From Siniperca chuatsi (taxonomy: Eukaryota; Chordata; Actinopteri; Centrarchiformes; Sinipercidae): DNA of 64,000 bases. Shown piece after piece: positions 1 to 12,591 of the stretch. The stretch is taken from NCBI RefSeq assembly GCF_020085105.1, contig NC_058047.1, positions 13,711,501-13,775,500 on the forward strand, written 5' to 3'. Under the pieces are notes generated by a model. That model was not told the origin of the DNA. It did not search any database and saw only the letters and a list, made by a program, of their open reading frames with translations. Positions within the stretch are counted from its first letter, which is position 1. Each line of letters begins with the position of its first letter. A program made the position numbers and the translations under genes.

Positions 1-3000
1 GACATCTACATGTTTCCATTTGACATCCAGAACTGCAGTTTAAGCTTCAACTCCTACTTACACAGTAGTAAGTAGAAACTGATCCAGATCCTGTCTTTTC
101 TTATTAATGGAACTTACACAGTACTTGAGATGTACAGAGATTTTTCGCATCTGTTTTTAATATGACTTCTGTAAATTGAATGGTGCAGATAGGCATTTTT
201 TTAAATTAATGTAATTATAAATTGATTAAATCTCACCAAAGCTTTGACTATATTATATTTTCCTTTCAGTTACTGCTCTGCAGATTGGCCTCATATTATC
301 TGTAGAGGAAATATTAAAATACTCTAAAGAAGTAATGACAACTATGGGTGAGTGGGAACTAGTTGGAATCACAGTGAAGAAATACCAACTACCAGCCTCG
401 AATGGAGACATTTACGAAGAGATTCGCTTCTTTGTAAGGAAATACTTAAGACTGTAACCTTATAAAGTCCCATACTGTACTGTTTTATTTATTCACACAA
501 TAGAAAAGATGACAGAGAGAGGAACATGATTGAAAAGTCTTTTGGGAAGTGATCCAAAAACAATTGTTTAGTCTACCTTACCAAATATTTTACTTTTAGG
601 GTTATGGTTAAATAAAATAATGAAAATATAAGTCCATCACAGTACATAATATGAATCATTACAGTAGTTAACTGCTACTTTACTGAGGATGCATGATCGT
701 CATCATACAGAGTCATATGAACATGAATACTATAATAACCATTATACTGTTGGCATTAAACACCCCAAATGTTTTGACAAAAATTGACAGTAAAGTCTCA
801 CATGCTGTGTTAAAATATCAAGTCTGTCATTTATGGTGTATTGATGTGAACTGGTGTTGAACTTTCACATACTAGATGTTCTCACTTGTGTTCCAGTTTT
901 TTGTAATTATTTAATCAAATCTTGACTCAAAAGTATTTTTAACATAATAAAACTTCTAAGAGCCGTGTAATACTTGTTTCATTCTGCAGTGTAAAATGGA
1001 GAAAAACAAATTGCAAAACAGTGATGTTATGTCATATAATCAGTTCACCAGTTAATCAAAGCTGTATTGTACAAATTAACTTGATTTTAGCACAAAAAAT
1101 GTATCACCTGCACCAGAGAAATGAGAAATTTGGTTTACCAGCTGCTGTATGTCTGTCGACACTGCCATAGATCGCTTTGAGGCGCCGGGCCACCCTGTAT
1201 GTGGTGAACCTGCTGATCCCCAGCTGCTTCCTCATCACAGTGGACCTCTTCAGCTTCCTGCTGCCTCCCCAGAGTGTAGACCGATCCTCCTTCAAGATGA
1301 CCCTCATCCTGGGCTACACAGTCTTCCTGCTCATCATGAACGACCTGCTGCCTATCACTGGAGACACCATACCTCTCATAAGTCAGTTGACAATACCTTC
1401 TACTAGTGCAAGAGTCACTTGTAGCCATTCTGACTCTTGCACCCAGGACTGTTAGGTTACTTGTACTGTTGCTGGCCTAGCTGCATGATTTCATAGGATT
1501 CCTCCTGATAAACAGCATCAGTATTAATACCATGAATCTAGTTTGAAATCTGGCCAAAACAAAGTGTGAAAAGAGACAGAAGAATGTCATCTTCACTTGC
1601 AAAATTACCAATTAAATTCAATTTATTTATATAGCTCCAATTCATAACAGAAGTTATCTCATTGCACTTTTCCTACAAAGCAGGTTTAGACCGTATTCTT
1701 TATAATATTATTTACAGAGACCCAACAAATCCCACCATGAGCAAGCGTTTGGCGACAGTGGCAAGAAAAAACTTTTAAAAAAAATTTTAACAGGCAGAAA
1801 CCTCGGGCAGAACTAGACTCAATGGTGGGCGGCCATCCGCCGCTACCGTGTTAAGTTTTGAGAGAGAGAGAGAGAGAAGGGGGGGTCACATCGTTCATCA
1901 GCAAAGTACAAAAAGAACACTATTTCAAGATGGTATGGTCACTGAGTAAACATAATGTTGGCTCCCAGTCTCACGTTTGGGTTTATATTGGGAGGATCCT
2001 CCTAAAGGAACAAAGAAATAATAATGGCCATAATTTGACAATTTTCTGATTCATTCTATCATATCATTCCACCTTAGTGTGAAATCCAAGTACATGGAAA
2101 GTGAATTATTCATGGTTTCATATTATCCAGTCTAGACTTCTCTGTGACATTTCATATTAATTTAGTTTAATCTATTGTTATTTTTTCAAAGTGCTTTCTG
2201 GACTGGGTTTTTAACTGAATTTGAGCATGAATCCAGCTCAAAGAGAGGCCTTGCCAGGAGAAGTGTACAAAATATTTCAAATGCATCAAGGCATGAAGAC
2301 CAATTGGGCTTCAAGTGTCCTTAATGGCCTATCTAAGAAAGTTAAGCATTGACCCTCATTTTGTTTATTTCCCAAAATACATATCTTTTTTAAACTTCCC
2401 TTGTTTATGTTGCATTTACCAAAATTTACCTTCTTACTTTCCTAATTAATGTTCTTATTTGGGCTCATGTTTAGCATCTGTGCTTGTTTTATTGACATTT
2501 TCACTCTCATGTTCTTTAAAGCTACTATAATCCATATTTTAATATTATTAATGGTTAAAATGATTATGTGTATGTGAGAGTGGTCATTTTTAGTGACGAA
2601 ACTCTGCAGTCTCCCTACCTCTTTGGAGCATTTTTGCTCAGAAGGACAGAAGCCCGACTCTAAATTAATGTTAAATGTCACTCCGTAGCTGCCTTATGTG
2701 TAAAAAGACAATTGTTTGCTGGCACGTTCACCATATCGACGTAAACGATAATAATACTGTATGTCAATGTTGTTGTTTACAGCTTGTTTCCACTGCCCCC
2801 AAGTGGCCAAAACATTAGTTAATGCAGTTTCTGGCCTTTAATTCTTGGATTTAACTTGTATTTCTCTGTGAAGCAGTTTTGTAAACAAGGATTTTAAAAA
2901 GTATTTATTATTATTTTTATTATTATTATTATCCCAGATGTGTTCCTGACTCTTTGCCTGGCTATGATGGTGGCAAGTCTACTGGAGACTATAATCATCA

Positions 3001-3576
3001 CCAACCTGCTGTGTGGCTCCGCTCACTACTCTCCAGTCCCTCGCTGGGTCCAAGTGTTTGTTCTTCACATCCTGGGCCCCCTGGTATGGCTTCCTCCAAA
3101 GCCCAGAGGTCTAGAGGACACTGTCATCCAAAATTCTGCTGCACAAGGTAGGATGTCAGGCCTGGGATGTGATTTTACACAGGCAAACTATTCATGCATG
3201 CAAACTATATGTGCATTATGAGCTGCAGAAAATCTTTGCAATATAAACAGTCAGAGCTGCCATCACCTCCTCCCTCATCTCCTCTGCTACAGAAATGAAA
3301 GTCTCCTCTCTGGTGGCAGAGGACAGCAAGGCTTCAGAACAGAAGGGAATGCTGGATGAGGACAAGGCCCTTCAGGAGCTGAGGAGCCTGGGCAGGGACC
3401 TCCGGGCCCTCCACCTTATGGTGGAGCAGCAGCTGGGCAGAAGCCAGAGCTCGGAGGAGTGGATCCAGGTGGGTTTCATCACAGACCGCCTGCTGTTCGG
3501 CCTCTACATCCTCTTCATATCAGTCAGCTTCATTACCATCATCATTATCTGGGTGAACTCATACAACAGATTCTAA
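1..3576 (+). CDS. 5-HT3-receptor-like subunit, gene A (3' part; five exons)
   Basis: A pentameric ligand-gated (Cys-loop) cation channel subunit, continuing beyond the left edge. Exons read as 1-67, 270-433, 1171-1381, 2938-3147 and 3293-3576, all with GT/AG borders and phases that join cleanly (1, 0, 1, 1). Exon 1-67 carries the second half of the Cys-loop (FPFDIQNC). Exon 270-433 has the loop B motif GEWELVG. Exon 1171-1381 encodes M1 and the pore helix M2 ([19 protein letters not shown]). Exon 2938-3147 encodes M3. The last exon holds the amphipathic MA helix and M4 and ends ...WVNSYNRF then TAA. The acidic residue before M2 (SVDRSSFK) predicts cation selectivity. It is closest to gene C in the M1-M2 exon and more diverged elsewhere. 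Family assignment is firm; the exact orthologue (3A-, 3B- or 3C/D/E-like) cannot be decided from this window. Confidence 0.9.
1640..1890. repeat. Degraded interspersed repeat in gene A
   Basis: The words TTTACAGAGACCCAACAAAT, GAGCAAGCGTTTGGCGACAG and GGTGGGCGGCCATCCGCCGC, followed by an AG run, are recognisable from memory as a repeat common in teleost genomes. It is non-coding and lies in the intron between the M2 and M3 exons. Confidence 0.5.
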
Positions 3577-3889
3577 ATTAAGTTTTAGAGTTTTATTTTA
3601 TGAATTATTATTTGTTAACATGCTTTGTCATATTCCTTGTTAATTATTAAGCATAGAGGAAACATAAAGGTTGGTTGAACTATTTGAAGGTAATGTGTTA
3701 CACCTCTCCACTGAATTTTCCCCCTTTCACAATTCATTTTAATGTTTTAATGTAATGTGTTATTGGTTTTCTTTTATTATGTGTTAGGGCACTGAGGCTC
3801 TGAAACCAATATCTGTTTTGTTTGAAATTCCTGCTGACTCTTCGGTTGCATGGTCAGTTAAGCAACAAATATTTGCATGCTTCAACGAA

Positions 3890-4627
3890 CAATTGGACCT
3901 ACAGTAATCCCTCTACCAGATGTGTCTGCTGCTAGAACTCTGTGTGGCATTGACCTGGTCTCTAATCTGAGCTGCTGTTAACCTGCGATTTCTGAGGCTG
4001 GTGACTCGGATGAATTTATCCTCCGCAGCAGAGGTGACTCTTGGTCTTCCTTTCCTGGGGCGGTCCGCATGTGAGCCAGTTTCTTTGTAGCGCTTGATGG
4101 TTTTTGTGACTACACTTTCAAAGTTTTCCCAATTTTTCGGACTGACTGACCTTCATTTCTTAAAGTAATGATGGCCACTCGTTTTTCTTTACTTAGCTGC
4201 TTTTTTCTTGCCATAATACAAATTCTAACAGTCTATTCAGTAGGACTATCAGCTGTGTATCCACCTGACTTCTGCACAACACAACTGATGGTCCCAACCC
4301 CATTTATAAGGCAAGAAATCACACTTATTAAACCTGACAGGGCACACCTGTAAAGTGAAAACCATTTCAGGTGACTACCTCTTGAAGCTCATCAAGAGAA
4401 TGCCAAGAGTGTGCAAAGCAGTAATCAAAGCAAAAGGTGGCTACTTTGAAGAACCTAGAATATGACATATTTTCAGTTGTTTCACACTTTTTTGTTATGT
4501 ATATAATTCCACATGTGTTAATTCATAGTTTTGATGCCTTCAGTGTGAATCTACAATTTTCATAGTCATGAAAATAAAGAAAACTCTTTAAATGAGAAAG
4601 TGTGTCCAAACTTTTGGTCTGTACTGT
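3890..4627 (-). mobile_element. Decayed Tc1-like transposon remnant
   Basis: Read on the minus strand from about 4212, the sequence encodes the start of a Tc1-like transposase (MARKKQLSKEKRVAIITLRN), then a helix-turn-helix-like stretch and a GRPR-like hook (RPRKGRPRVTSA). The frame is broken by at least one stop and shifts, and stops matching near 3890. The catalytic half is absent. The right edge (4590-4627) reads like a Tc1 terminal repeat (GTCCAAACTTTTGGTCTGTA then CTG and TA). A segment at 4395-4470 on the plus strand resembles a transposase C-terminus (ERMPRVCKAVIKAKGG-like), so the remnant may be rearranged or have long coding-derived ends. It abuts the fossil 5-HT3 exon. Confidence 0.7.
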
Positions 4628-4630
4628 ATG

Positions 4631-4660
4631 TGGATCTGGAACAACTCGTACGAAGGTTGA
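4631..4660 (+). pseudogene. Fossil end of a 5-HT3-like terminal exon
   Basis: Ten codons ending in TGA read W-I-W-N-N-S-Y-E-G. The end of gene C reads W-I-W-N-N-S-Y-A-A then TGA. The match therefore covers the post-M4 tail with its stop codon in the same place. Sequence upstream is Tc1-like transposon, so the rest of the exon has been cut away. Downstream, 5022-5065 resembles the 3' flank of gene C at about 19921-19963 (shared words AGCATAAAA, TAAGCAT, TGGTT). This points to a lost or truncated fourth cluster member. Confidence 0.65.
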
Positions 4661-5689
4661 CTTGGCAGGAGAGATAAATCACACAAGTATACTGATCATC
4701 AGCAACGTTTGACTGGTTTGCAGCTTACAGTTAGAATGCTAAAATGAAAGATAATGATAACATGATCTAGTATTTCTTGATTTTCTCAGTAGAAGATTAA
4801 AAAATGTATTATTACTATTATTATTACTTATTTGATGCAGGTGTCACAGTGTCACAGTGAAGTTTCAGTGAGATTCCTAGGAGTGATTCTGAAATGCTTC
4901 ATTTGGACCCTGTATTTTAAAATATTACGCATTCACTTTCAATCTCATCCAAGGATCTGTTTGGCTATGCATTGCCCAGTTTAACAATAAACAGTAAATA
5001 GTATATGTTGACTGGTGATCAGTGAGTCACAGGTTTCTAAAGCAGCATAAAAGCAAAATTAAGCATGTGGTTCGACAGTACAGTACACAGCACTGGAGAA
5101 TGGAACAGATTCTAACTCCCATTGGTGGAGGTGTTGAAAAATAAAATGGGTGAGTGGTTACCGAAGGTGTGGAACAACAAGTCCTATGTTGTCCTGTGTG
5201 TGTTGTGATCCATCTGGACATACCACAATGTTGTGTGTTTTGCGTTTCTCTTCATTTATACCTATTCATGAGGATTAAATGTCCTCCAAAGGATAAACAT
5301 TTTCTGTCTGTGCACTTATTTGCAAGATAAAAGTTTGAAAACCTTTTTTACTTGAGGTTTGTACTGAAAGAAAAAATATAAACAATTTTAATGGGGCAAC
5401 TAAATGTACATATAGCTATTTCTAATTAGTACCGTGTTGTGTTTGTTTGTAGAGGTATAGTCTGCATGTGATTGTGTGTGTTTATGTGTGTGAGTACTTG
5501 TATAACTCATACTGTGGAGAAAAAACTGTTCACACATTATGGGGACAAGAAGCTGGTTCCTTCAAGGTAAACCACCACATTTGAGTGATTTGCCTTGGTT
5601 TTTAGTTTTTGTGTAAGGTTAGGGTTTGGTTAGGGTTATGTTATGGGTTGGTGTTAACCATGTAGTGTTTGTATTGTGTTTGTTGTAGT

Positions 5690-5778
5690 ATTTCTCTCTC
5701 TGTGAAGCACTTTGTGCTTTGTTTTGATAAGTGCTCTATAAATAAAGTTTTATTATTATTATTATTATTATTATAGTG
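5690..5778 (+). repeat. Retroposon-like 3' tail with ATT repeat
   Basis: The segment reads like the recurrent fish repeat end GAAGCACTTTGTGCTTTG...GCTCTATAAATAAAG followed by a run of ATT units (about 5747-5774). This looks like a SINE/LINE 3' tail, recognised from memory of fish repeats and not from an alignment. Confidence 0.4.
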
Positions 5779-5952
5779 GTTGTGGTTAAGGTTAGGGTAG
5801 GTCTCCAGAGAATACTGTTAGTCATTTCAATGACCTGCTAAGAGGCAAAAACAAATGTGTGTGTGTGCATTTACAAGTAGAAGCTATCTTTGCTTTACAC
5901 ACGATTAGATAGGTGGTTGTGGAGGATATTTGGTCCATCAGAAACATCCAGC

Positions 5953-8900
5953 ATGAGTCCGTCTCAGCAGAGTATCAGCATCATCTCAGGTTTACTCTTA
6001 ATGTCAGGTAATGATAACCTACTTTTATTCACTACTTTACTGATTGTATGTGTTTTATTTTCCAGACTGAAGCATGTTTAGCTCTGTAACTGAAAAGTTT
6101 CTCTTTCTCCTCGTGTGAATAATGACCTCACTGTTATTATTTTAGCAATAATTACTGTAGTAGTTTATTCTGTTTGTTTTCAGGTTTTAATGGCAAATTT
6201 AAATTCTTGACTCTTATCATTGCATATGAGAATGTATAAATGGAGAAAAACCCTGAAAACATTCATCATGTACCAATCCACTATATTTTACATTTGTGAT
6301 GTCTAGTGTCGAATTCAAAATAAAGGAATCTTTCACCTTATTTGAGTCATACATTACGTTTGAAGAACATGTTCAAGTAATGTCTACTATCAAAGAGCAT
6401 TTACTCTATGCTCTATATTATCAATATCATAACATTACTCGATGTATCTAGCTGTTTGGCTTCCAGTTTAATGATACAGTGATTATTCAAAGCTCTTTCT
6501 GTTCCATGTCTATATAATTATGATTTCTTCTGATATTTAAGTCTGCAATAATATTCTGTTTAGTAACTTTGCTGTAAAAAAAATACATATATTTTTTCAT
6601 AGTTTTGATTAATTTGATCCATTTGTAAGCAAACCTGCAAATGAAAAGTACAGCATTTTGTTTTACATGGTTTAGTATAGCTTTATATTTAGAAAACAGC
6701 TCATCATTTTCTCAAAATCATTAATAATGGGAAAGTTTAAAAGTGCAATTAAGATGTAATTAAAGCAACAGTAAAGTGTTTTTGTAAATTTTCTCTATTG
6801 TCAGTGTCTCTATGTTATAGTAAACTGTCCTGTGAAGAAGGCCACAGCGGTCCAACCCATGAGTCCATGCAGGCTGTGTTTGACCTACAATCCTTCAGGC
6901 CAGTAGTGAACCTCAGCAATCCCACCATAACCAACATCTCCTTCACCCTGTATGCTGTCCTGGGGGTGGTGAGTTTGTCAATTAGAGATCTAAGAAAAAT
7001 ATTAAGAGCACCTGAATCCAGATTATAGAAGTTCTAAGAGAACCTCCACTATAGCTGTCAATCTATAAATGTGCAAACATTCATCACTGGAATTCATATT
7101 ACTGATTATGATATGTATTGTTATAAATCATTGCATTTTTTAATTAACTCTAACCTGGCTTAAGATGTAGCAATCAGCTTCGCATCAGGTTTACTTGTTG
7201 TTTACTGTATTTCAGAATGAGAAAACCCAGATACTCACCACTTTCTTGTGGCTGAGACTGGTAAGTAGCATGGAAAGACATAATACACTGTCAATAAATG
7301 TGATGCAGTTTGATCCAAATTTATCATGTGCCTGTAACCACAGCAGGAACAAATACAGAGATTATAAAATGACAGACAAGCAGACATTTTAGTTTTATGT
7401 TGGAAGTTTAACAGTGATTATTGTTGATTAATTTACTGCAGTACTGGCACCATGAGTTCCTGATTTGGGACCCTGATGAGTGTGACGGCGTCATCAGGAT
7501 TTCTCTCCCTGTGAGGCAGCTCTGGTCTCCAGACATCATCGTGTATGAGTTGTAAGTTCTCTAGCTATAAAAGGTGGTTGTTGTGTTTTTTTTATTTTTG
7601 ATGGATCCCTGAGCATCTTGTAAGCACAAACTAAATTCAGATGGACACACTTACCACCCACTGACATCCTGTAAAGTTCCAGTGAGATTAAGTGTCACTG
7701 GTTCATATTTAGCACCAACTCACCAAAAGTGAACATTTAACCCCATAAGCACTGGACGGCTTATGCACTCTGAACAGTGCCCACCATTGCAAAGTGATAA
7801 TCCATTCAGCTGCAGGTGTTGACACAGGACGGGAGGAGATCCCTCCTCCTGCCTGAATCAGAGTTCCTGGCATGTCTGAGGGCAGCCAAAGACTCTCGAG
7901 TCCTATCTAAACTATGTCCAGATACAACCTGGCACACTGACAATCTGGAGATACTAAAATGACAACTGCTGTTTCCTGATCTTGTGAACCAGCTGCATCA
8001 TCGCTCCTTGAGGTGGCGGCACATATATCAGTCCCAGGGGCTACACAGGGTGAGCAAATGCATCATCTGCCTGGGGAGGGGCATCGCTCATCCTCCTGTT
8101 AAAATATTTTGGAAAATCCAGCATGCGAAGCTGAGAGAGCAGAATGGTTGTATGAATTGTGAATGTGATTTTACCTCTATGTTTGTTTCCCCATGGCTCT
8201 CATTAATTAACCATCTCAATGTGTTTTTCTGTTAATTTCTTTTACTTCATTCTGACTCCTCCACTTCCAACCCTCCCAGTGTGGATGATGATGTTTCCCA
8301 AGCATGTCCTTACGTCTACGTGAACCACACAGGTCACATTCGCTGGGACAGGATGCTTCGGCTTGTCTCAGCCTGCAACCTGGAGATCTTCAGTTTTCCT
8401 TTTGATGTGCAGAATTGCACATTTACATTTGGCTCCTACATGCACACCAGTAAGAAAAGGCTTCTTAACATTTACACATTCACACAATCATAAACTCATC
8501 TAGTTATTGGCTACACTTAGACAAATTTTGTCTACACAGACTGAACCAGCTTTAAGCTGGCTCAATAGTGGGTCAGAAAATGCAACTGTAATCTGTTGCA
8601 CTTTTGGGATCTTTTGCAGGGAATAAAAATAAATACAAAAGGAAAAACAAACAAACAAAAATCAAAATAATTATGTAATAAATCAGTTATTACATTTAAC
8701 TAACTTATTTACTTATGTTAGCTTAGATTGTACTACAGAACTGTCTGGCTAGTTTTCCCTCTCTCTTTCCCTCTCTTGTTTTTTTTCTCTTTCTTTCACA
8801 GTAAGGGATGTGAGGGTCAGTCCAGCCCTGACCTTTAAGGAGATGTCTGAAAACTCAAAGCGTTACCTGGAAGCCAGTGGAGAGTGGGAGCTGGTGGACA

Positions 8901-11048
8901 TACTCGGGGAGACCTCCATCCTCCAGTTTGGGATCGATGAGTGGGACATCATCACCTTCTGGGTGAGGGAAACCCATGAGTTTTCTACTCTTACCTCTGC
9001 AAATATAACAGCCGTAAACAAAATATCTGGCTATCAGACATAGTACAGCAACAACGATCACTTATGTTGAAGGGACTGTTTGACATTTGGGGATATTACG
9101 CTTATTTGCTTTCTGATCAAGAGTTGAGAGGATCAACACCTCTCTCTTGTCTGTATGGTAAATTTGCTACTGGAGCCAGCAGCCGGTTAGCTTAGCTTAG
9201 CATAAAGACTGGAAACAGAGAAACAGCTAGCTTGGTTCTGTCCAAAGGAAACAAAATCTGCCTCCCAGCACCTCTAAAGCACACAGAATAACATGTTATA
9301 TCTCGTTTGTTTAATCTGTACAAAGGCCAAAGTGAATCTGAAAATCCGAGGGCAACTGCTGGATGTGTAAACAAGCAACTGTTTCATGCATAAATACAAA
9401 AAACTCTTTAAACTGAGTCTTGTTCACTAGGTGGTCATAAAGCGGCGGCCAGTGCTCTACGTGGTCAACCTGCTGATCCCCAGCTCCTTCCTCATGCTCA
9501 TCGACATCCTGTCCTTCTACCTGCCCCCCCATAGCGTCGACCGCGCCTCCTTCAAGATGACCCTCATCCTGGGCTACACAGTCTTCCTGCTCATCATGAA
9601 CGATCTGCTGCCCAGCACAGCGAACGGCACGCCCATCATAGGTCAGAGGTGGTGACCCCCACCACAAGCCATTTCCTTTAAGCTGCATTATAAATGTTTT
9701 CATTTAAACAAACACTTTTGCTGAGGAGGAAATACTATATTATTGTTCCAAAACAGAGTACAGTCTTGAAAGTGAGTTTTGAAAGCTGGAAATCTGAGTA
9801 CCTTGTAAAAGAAATCACTGAGTCAATGGAACTAACCAACAACTCTGTCAACTCGCTGCAGATACATTTTGGCTGCCTTCTGCTACTGAGGAAAGAAGTT
9901 TTACATATGACCTCTTTAATGTGTATCCTTTGATCTCTCAATCTATCCTTCAATCTAGGTATCTATTTCTCGGTGTGTCTGGCCCTCATGGTCATCAGTC
10001 TACTGGAGACGGTCATCATTACCAATGTCCTCCACCACAGCACCATGAAATATCAAGAGATTCCAAACTGGGTGAGGGTGGTTGTCCTCAAATACATAGC
10101 CAGCCTCATCTGCTACCGATGGCCGGAGGACGTCCAGCCCCCTTCTATACCACAGAAGGATAAACCTGACAGCCCAAATGACAGCTCAGGCCCATGGATC
10201 ATCCAACCAGCAAGCCAGACACCTGCCCAGCACCCAACCAGCAACGGAGGTAATTAAACAGACTCAGTAAATAACAAATACTACTTTGATATTCCTTTTG
10301 TCAACTGGAGCTGCTCAGTGAGGCCTGACCTTGAAAATACTAGAGGTCATCTATTAAAACAAAAAAAGAAATATAATTCTATGTACGTCAGGAAAGGAAA
10401 TATGCCTCATCTAAAAAAAACCTAGCCATATTATAATGAAACAATTTCTACTATAACAATGAATCACAGTTAAGGTTAACACTGATGCTAGCTCTGTCTT
10501 ACTAAAGCTAGCTAGCCCATTTTCTCATTATTGCTTTGCTCATTATTCTTTATCTCCATAATCAAACAAATGAAAAGCAGCTTATTCCTTATATGTAGAG
10601 TATATATCAGAAACTGGCTTCACAAATACAATTTAAAGCAGCAGTCTTGTAAAAATTACCAATTTTGTGCATGAAGTCCATGCTAAGTTCAGAGTAATTA
10701 CTAGCTGGTTTATCTAAACAGATCAAGCCAACATTAGCTTTGTCTGTTGGTTCAAGCAGCTACACAACAGTTACAGCTGCTAGTCACTGGGTGTAGACTG
10801 TGATCCCTCCTATCACTATTCTCCTGCCAGGTACTGCTGCTCTGCCTGAACTGCAACAGATCTGTCGATACCTGGGCGACCTTCGTGACCACCTCACCTC
10901 ACTGCAGAAGGAGAGCGAGCTGCAGGGCCAGTGGTGCCACGTGGGATATGTCCTCGACTTCCTGCTCTTCCGCATCTATCTGCTGCTCATCTCCTGTTAC
11001 GCCCTGGTCATCATCTCCATGTGGTGCGTCTGGATCCGTCAGTCCTAA
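5953..11048 (+). CDS. 5-HT3-receptor-like subunit, gene B (complete, nine exons)
   Basis: Cys-loop ligand-gated channel subunit, 474 codons. Coding exons: 5953-6007, 6805-6968, 7216-7260, 7442-7551, 8280-8449, 8802-8962, 9431-9641, 9959-10249 and 10831-11048. All borders are GT/AG and phases agree; the same plan is used by gene C. The ATG was chosen because the first exon gives a hydrophobic leader ([10 protein letters not shown]) ending in phase 1. Recognisable parts: loop D (LWLRLYW), loop A (YEFVD), Cys-loop [15 protein letters not shown], loop B (GEWELVD), M1 after IKRRP, M2 ([19 protein letters not shown]), M3 ([17 protein letters not shown]), a Ser/Pro-rich intracellular loop in exon 8, and M4 in exon 9. 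Oddities: a Trp where the other copies have the loop C Tyr, and no arginines at the MA-helix sites that restrict conductance in human 5-HT3A. Function as a serotonin receptor is inferred from family. Confidence 0.93.
9066..9345 (+). repeat. Interspersed fish repeat inside gene B intron 6
   Basis: Contains TTTGGGGATATTACGCTTAT, GCCAGCAGCCGGTTAGCTTA and TAAAGACTGGAAACAGAG. I recognise this as a repeat found throughout percomorph genomes. Related blocks occur at about 23150-23310 and 26843-27242 in this same window, which supports its being interspersed. It has no coding content. Confidence 0.55.
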
Positions 11049-12059
11049 CTGGACATGGGTTGGATGTGAACCAGGGAATTCATAGGAAGCCTAAATAACA
11101 AATTAAAAAGCAATTTGTATAAGTAGAAGGCAATAGTAGAAGGTTATTGTTTCTGTAATGTTTGTTTAAATTTTGTTTTCTGTGTTTGTTTTTGCAAGGA
11201 AATACCATGTACATGCAGTACTGCTAGTTTTGTGTCCTGGAGGATGCACCAATAAGTAAATGTAGTGTAATGGTTTAGGGGCAGTAACTGTATAATCATT
11301 ATCATCATCATCAACAGAAAATATTTAGAATTTCCATGTGTTATTTGCTGCTGTTGAAAGGCTAACTAATCCCCCAGCACAGTTGGCCCCTGGTCTCTTC
11401 TCTGTCAGTAAATGTCATTAGTTTGCATCTTTCTTCAGGGAAAAAAATCTAAAATATCATAGTGACCCCAAAAACAATGGAACAAGACCACTTCTGCCAC
11501 CACAGAGAAAGAATTTTGCTACAATGTCCACTTTCAATGCTGTCAATGCTAAAACTCTGGAGGATGTAGTTAAGCACCTTAAACAATCTACCTGCTGCTT
11601 TGAAACTCTGCCCACCACCTTTTAAAACAATGTTTTCAAGTTAGCAATGGATGAGCTGGAAACTGTGAGGGGTTCACTCATATCAGGCTTTTTTTTATCA
11701 CTGAAAACTGCAGTTATTTAACGCCTTCTAGAGAGGCGTTCTGTCTTTCATAAACCTTTATTGCCTCACTTATTTGTCTTGAGGTTATTAAACACAGTCT
11801 CACCTTTGTTTATTGCTGTCAAAGATGTCTAAGATTGGTGGAGGGAATTCTTATACTCTGTTTTCTTATTTCAGGACATATCTTCACTTATTCACTAAAT
11901 CACTTATTTATCAAAAAAAATCTTTTTGCATAAACATGTACTCTCAATATCTTAATGTAGTTCTCTGTGAACTTGCTTGACTTATGCTAACGGGCTAACA
12001 GAGCCTTAGTGCTGATGAAAAATGATTAGTGGACCGTATTTTCAGCCATGCTAGCAGCG

Positions 12060-12500
12060 TGACTCTGGCAATGGCAATGTCAGCCGGTGGCTCCACCACT
12101 TTGGACCACACTGAAACATCTCAACATTATCAGATGAATTGCCATGGAAGTTTGTACAAACATTCATTATCCCCAGAGGATGGAGCCTACAGCCTGGGAT
12201 GATCCTCTGACTGTCCTTCTAGCACCACCCGCACCTCAAAGTTTTCACTTATCCTGTGAAATATCTCAACATCTGCTGGATGGATTGGCACAAAAATTTG
12301 TGCCAATTTGTGTTCACCCCCAAGATGAATTGTAATCACCTTGGTCACCAGGTCAAAAATTGAATTTACAATACTTTAGTTTATGACTGAATACCTGCAA
12401 AACTAATGATATTTAGCACTAAACTCCCATCAGCCTCAGCTGATGGGAGTTTAGTGCTAATTAGCAAATGTTAGCATGCTAACACGCTAAACCACCGAAT
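12060..12500 (+). repeat. Interspersed fish repeat with GCTAAC-rich end
   Basis: It has internally repeated phrases (TTGCCATGGAAGTTTGTACA with ATTGGCACAAAAATTTGTGC; GAGGATGGAGCC with AAGATGAATTG) and a TTAGCAAATGTTAGCATGCT end. This matches, from memory, a very common non-coding repeat of percomorph fishes. A perfect hairpin (12413-12460) lies in it. Confidence 0.5.
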
Positions 12501-12591
12501 AGAGGCAAAGCATAACCTTTGCACAGTCCCCTAGAAGGCAAACTGACAGCAACCAGCCAAGTGCTTACTTTTGTGTTTGCCTTGGCTCTTA

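Larger units (their letters stand above)
3577..5952. other. Intergenic segment between 5-HT3-like genes A and B
   Basis: No intact gene. From left to right it holds: AT-rich 3' flank of gene A; a decayed Tc1-like transposon (about 3890-4627); a fossil terminal exon of another 5-HT3-like copy (4631-4660) with its 3' flank; a stretch with several GTTAGGG-like words near 5620-5650 and 5790; and a repeat tail ending in ATT units near 5700-5775. No polyadenylation site for gene A was identified with confidence. Confidence 0.6.

Noticed and set aside
5600-5810. Several GTTAGGG-like words suggesting an interstitial telomere repeat
   Set aside because: The words are irregularly spaced and lie in what looks like an ordinary fish interspersed repeat, with no tandem TTAGGG array.
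7740-8235. GC-richer block with an 83-codon open frame in gene B intron 4
   Set aside because: No ATG-based start with support, no family, and the correct exons join across it in phase.
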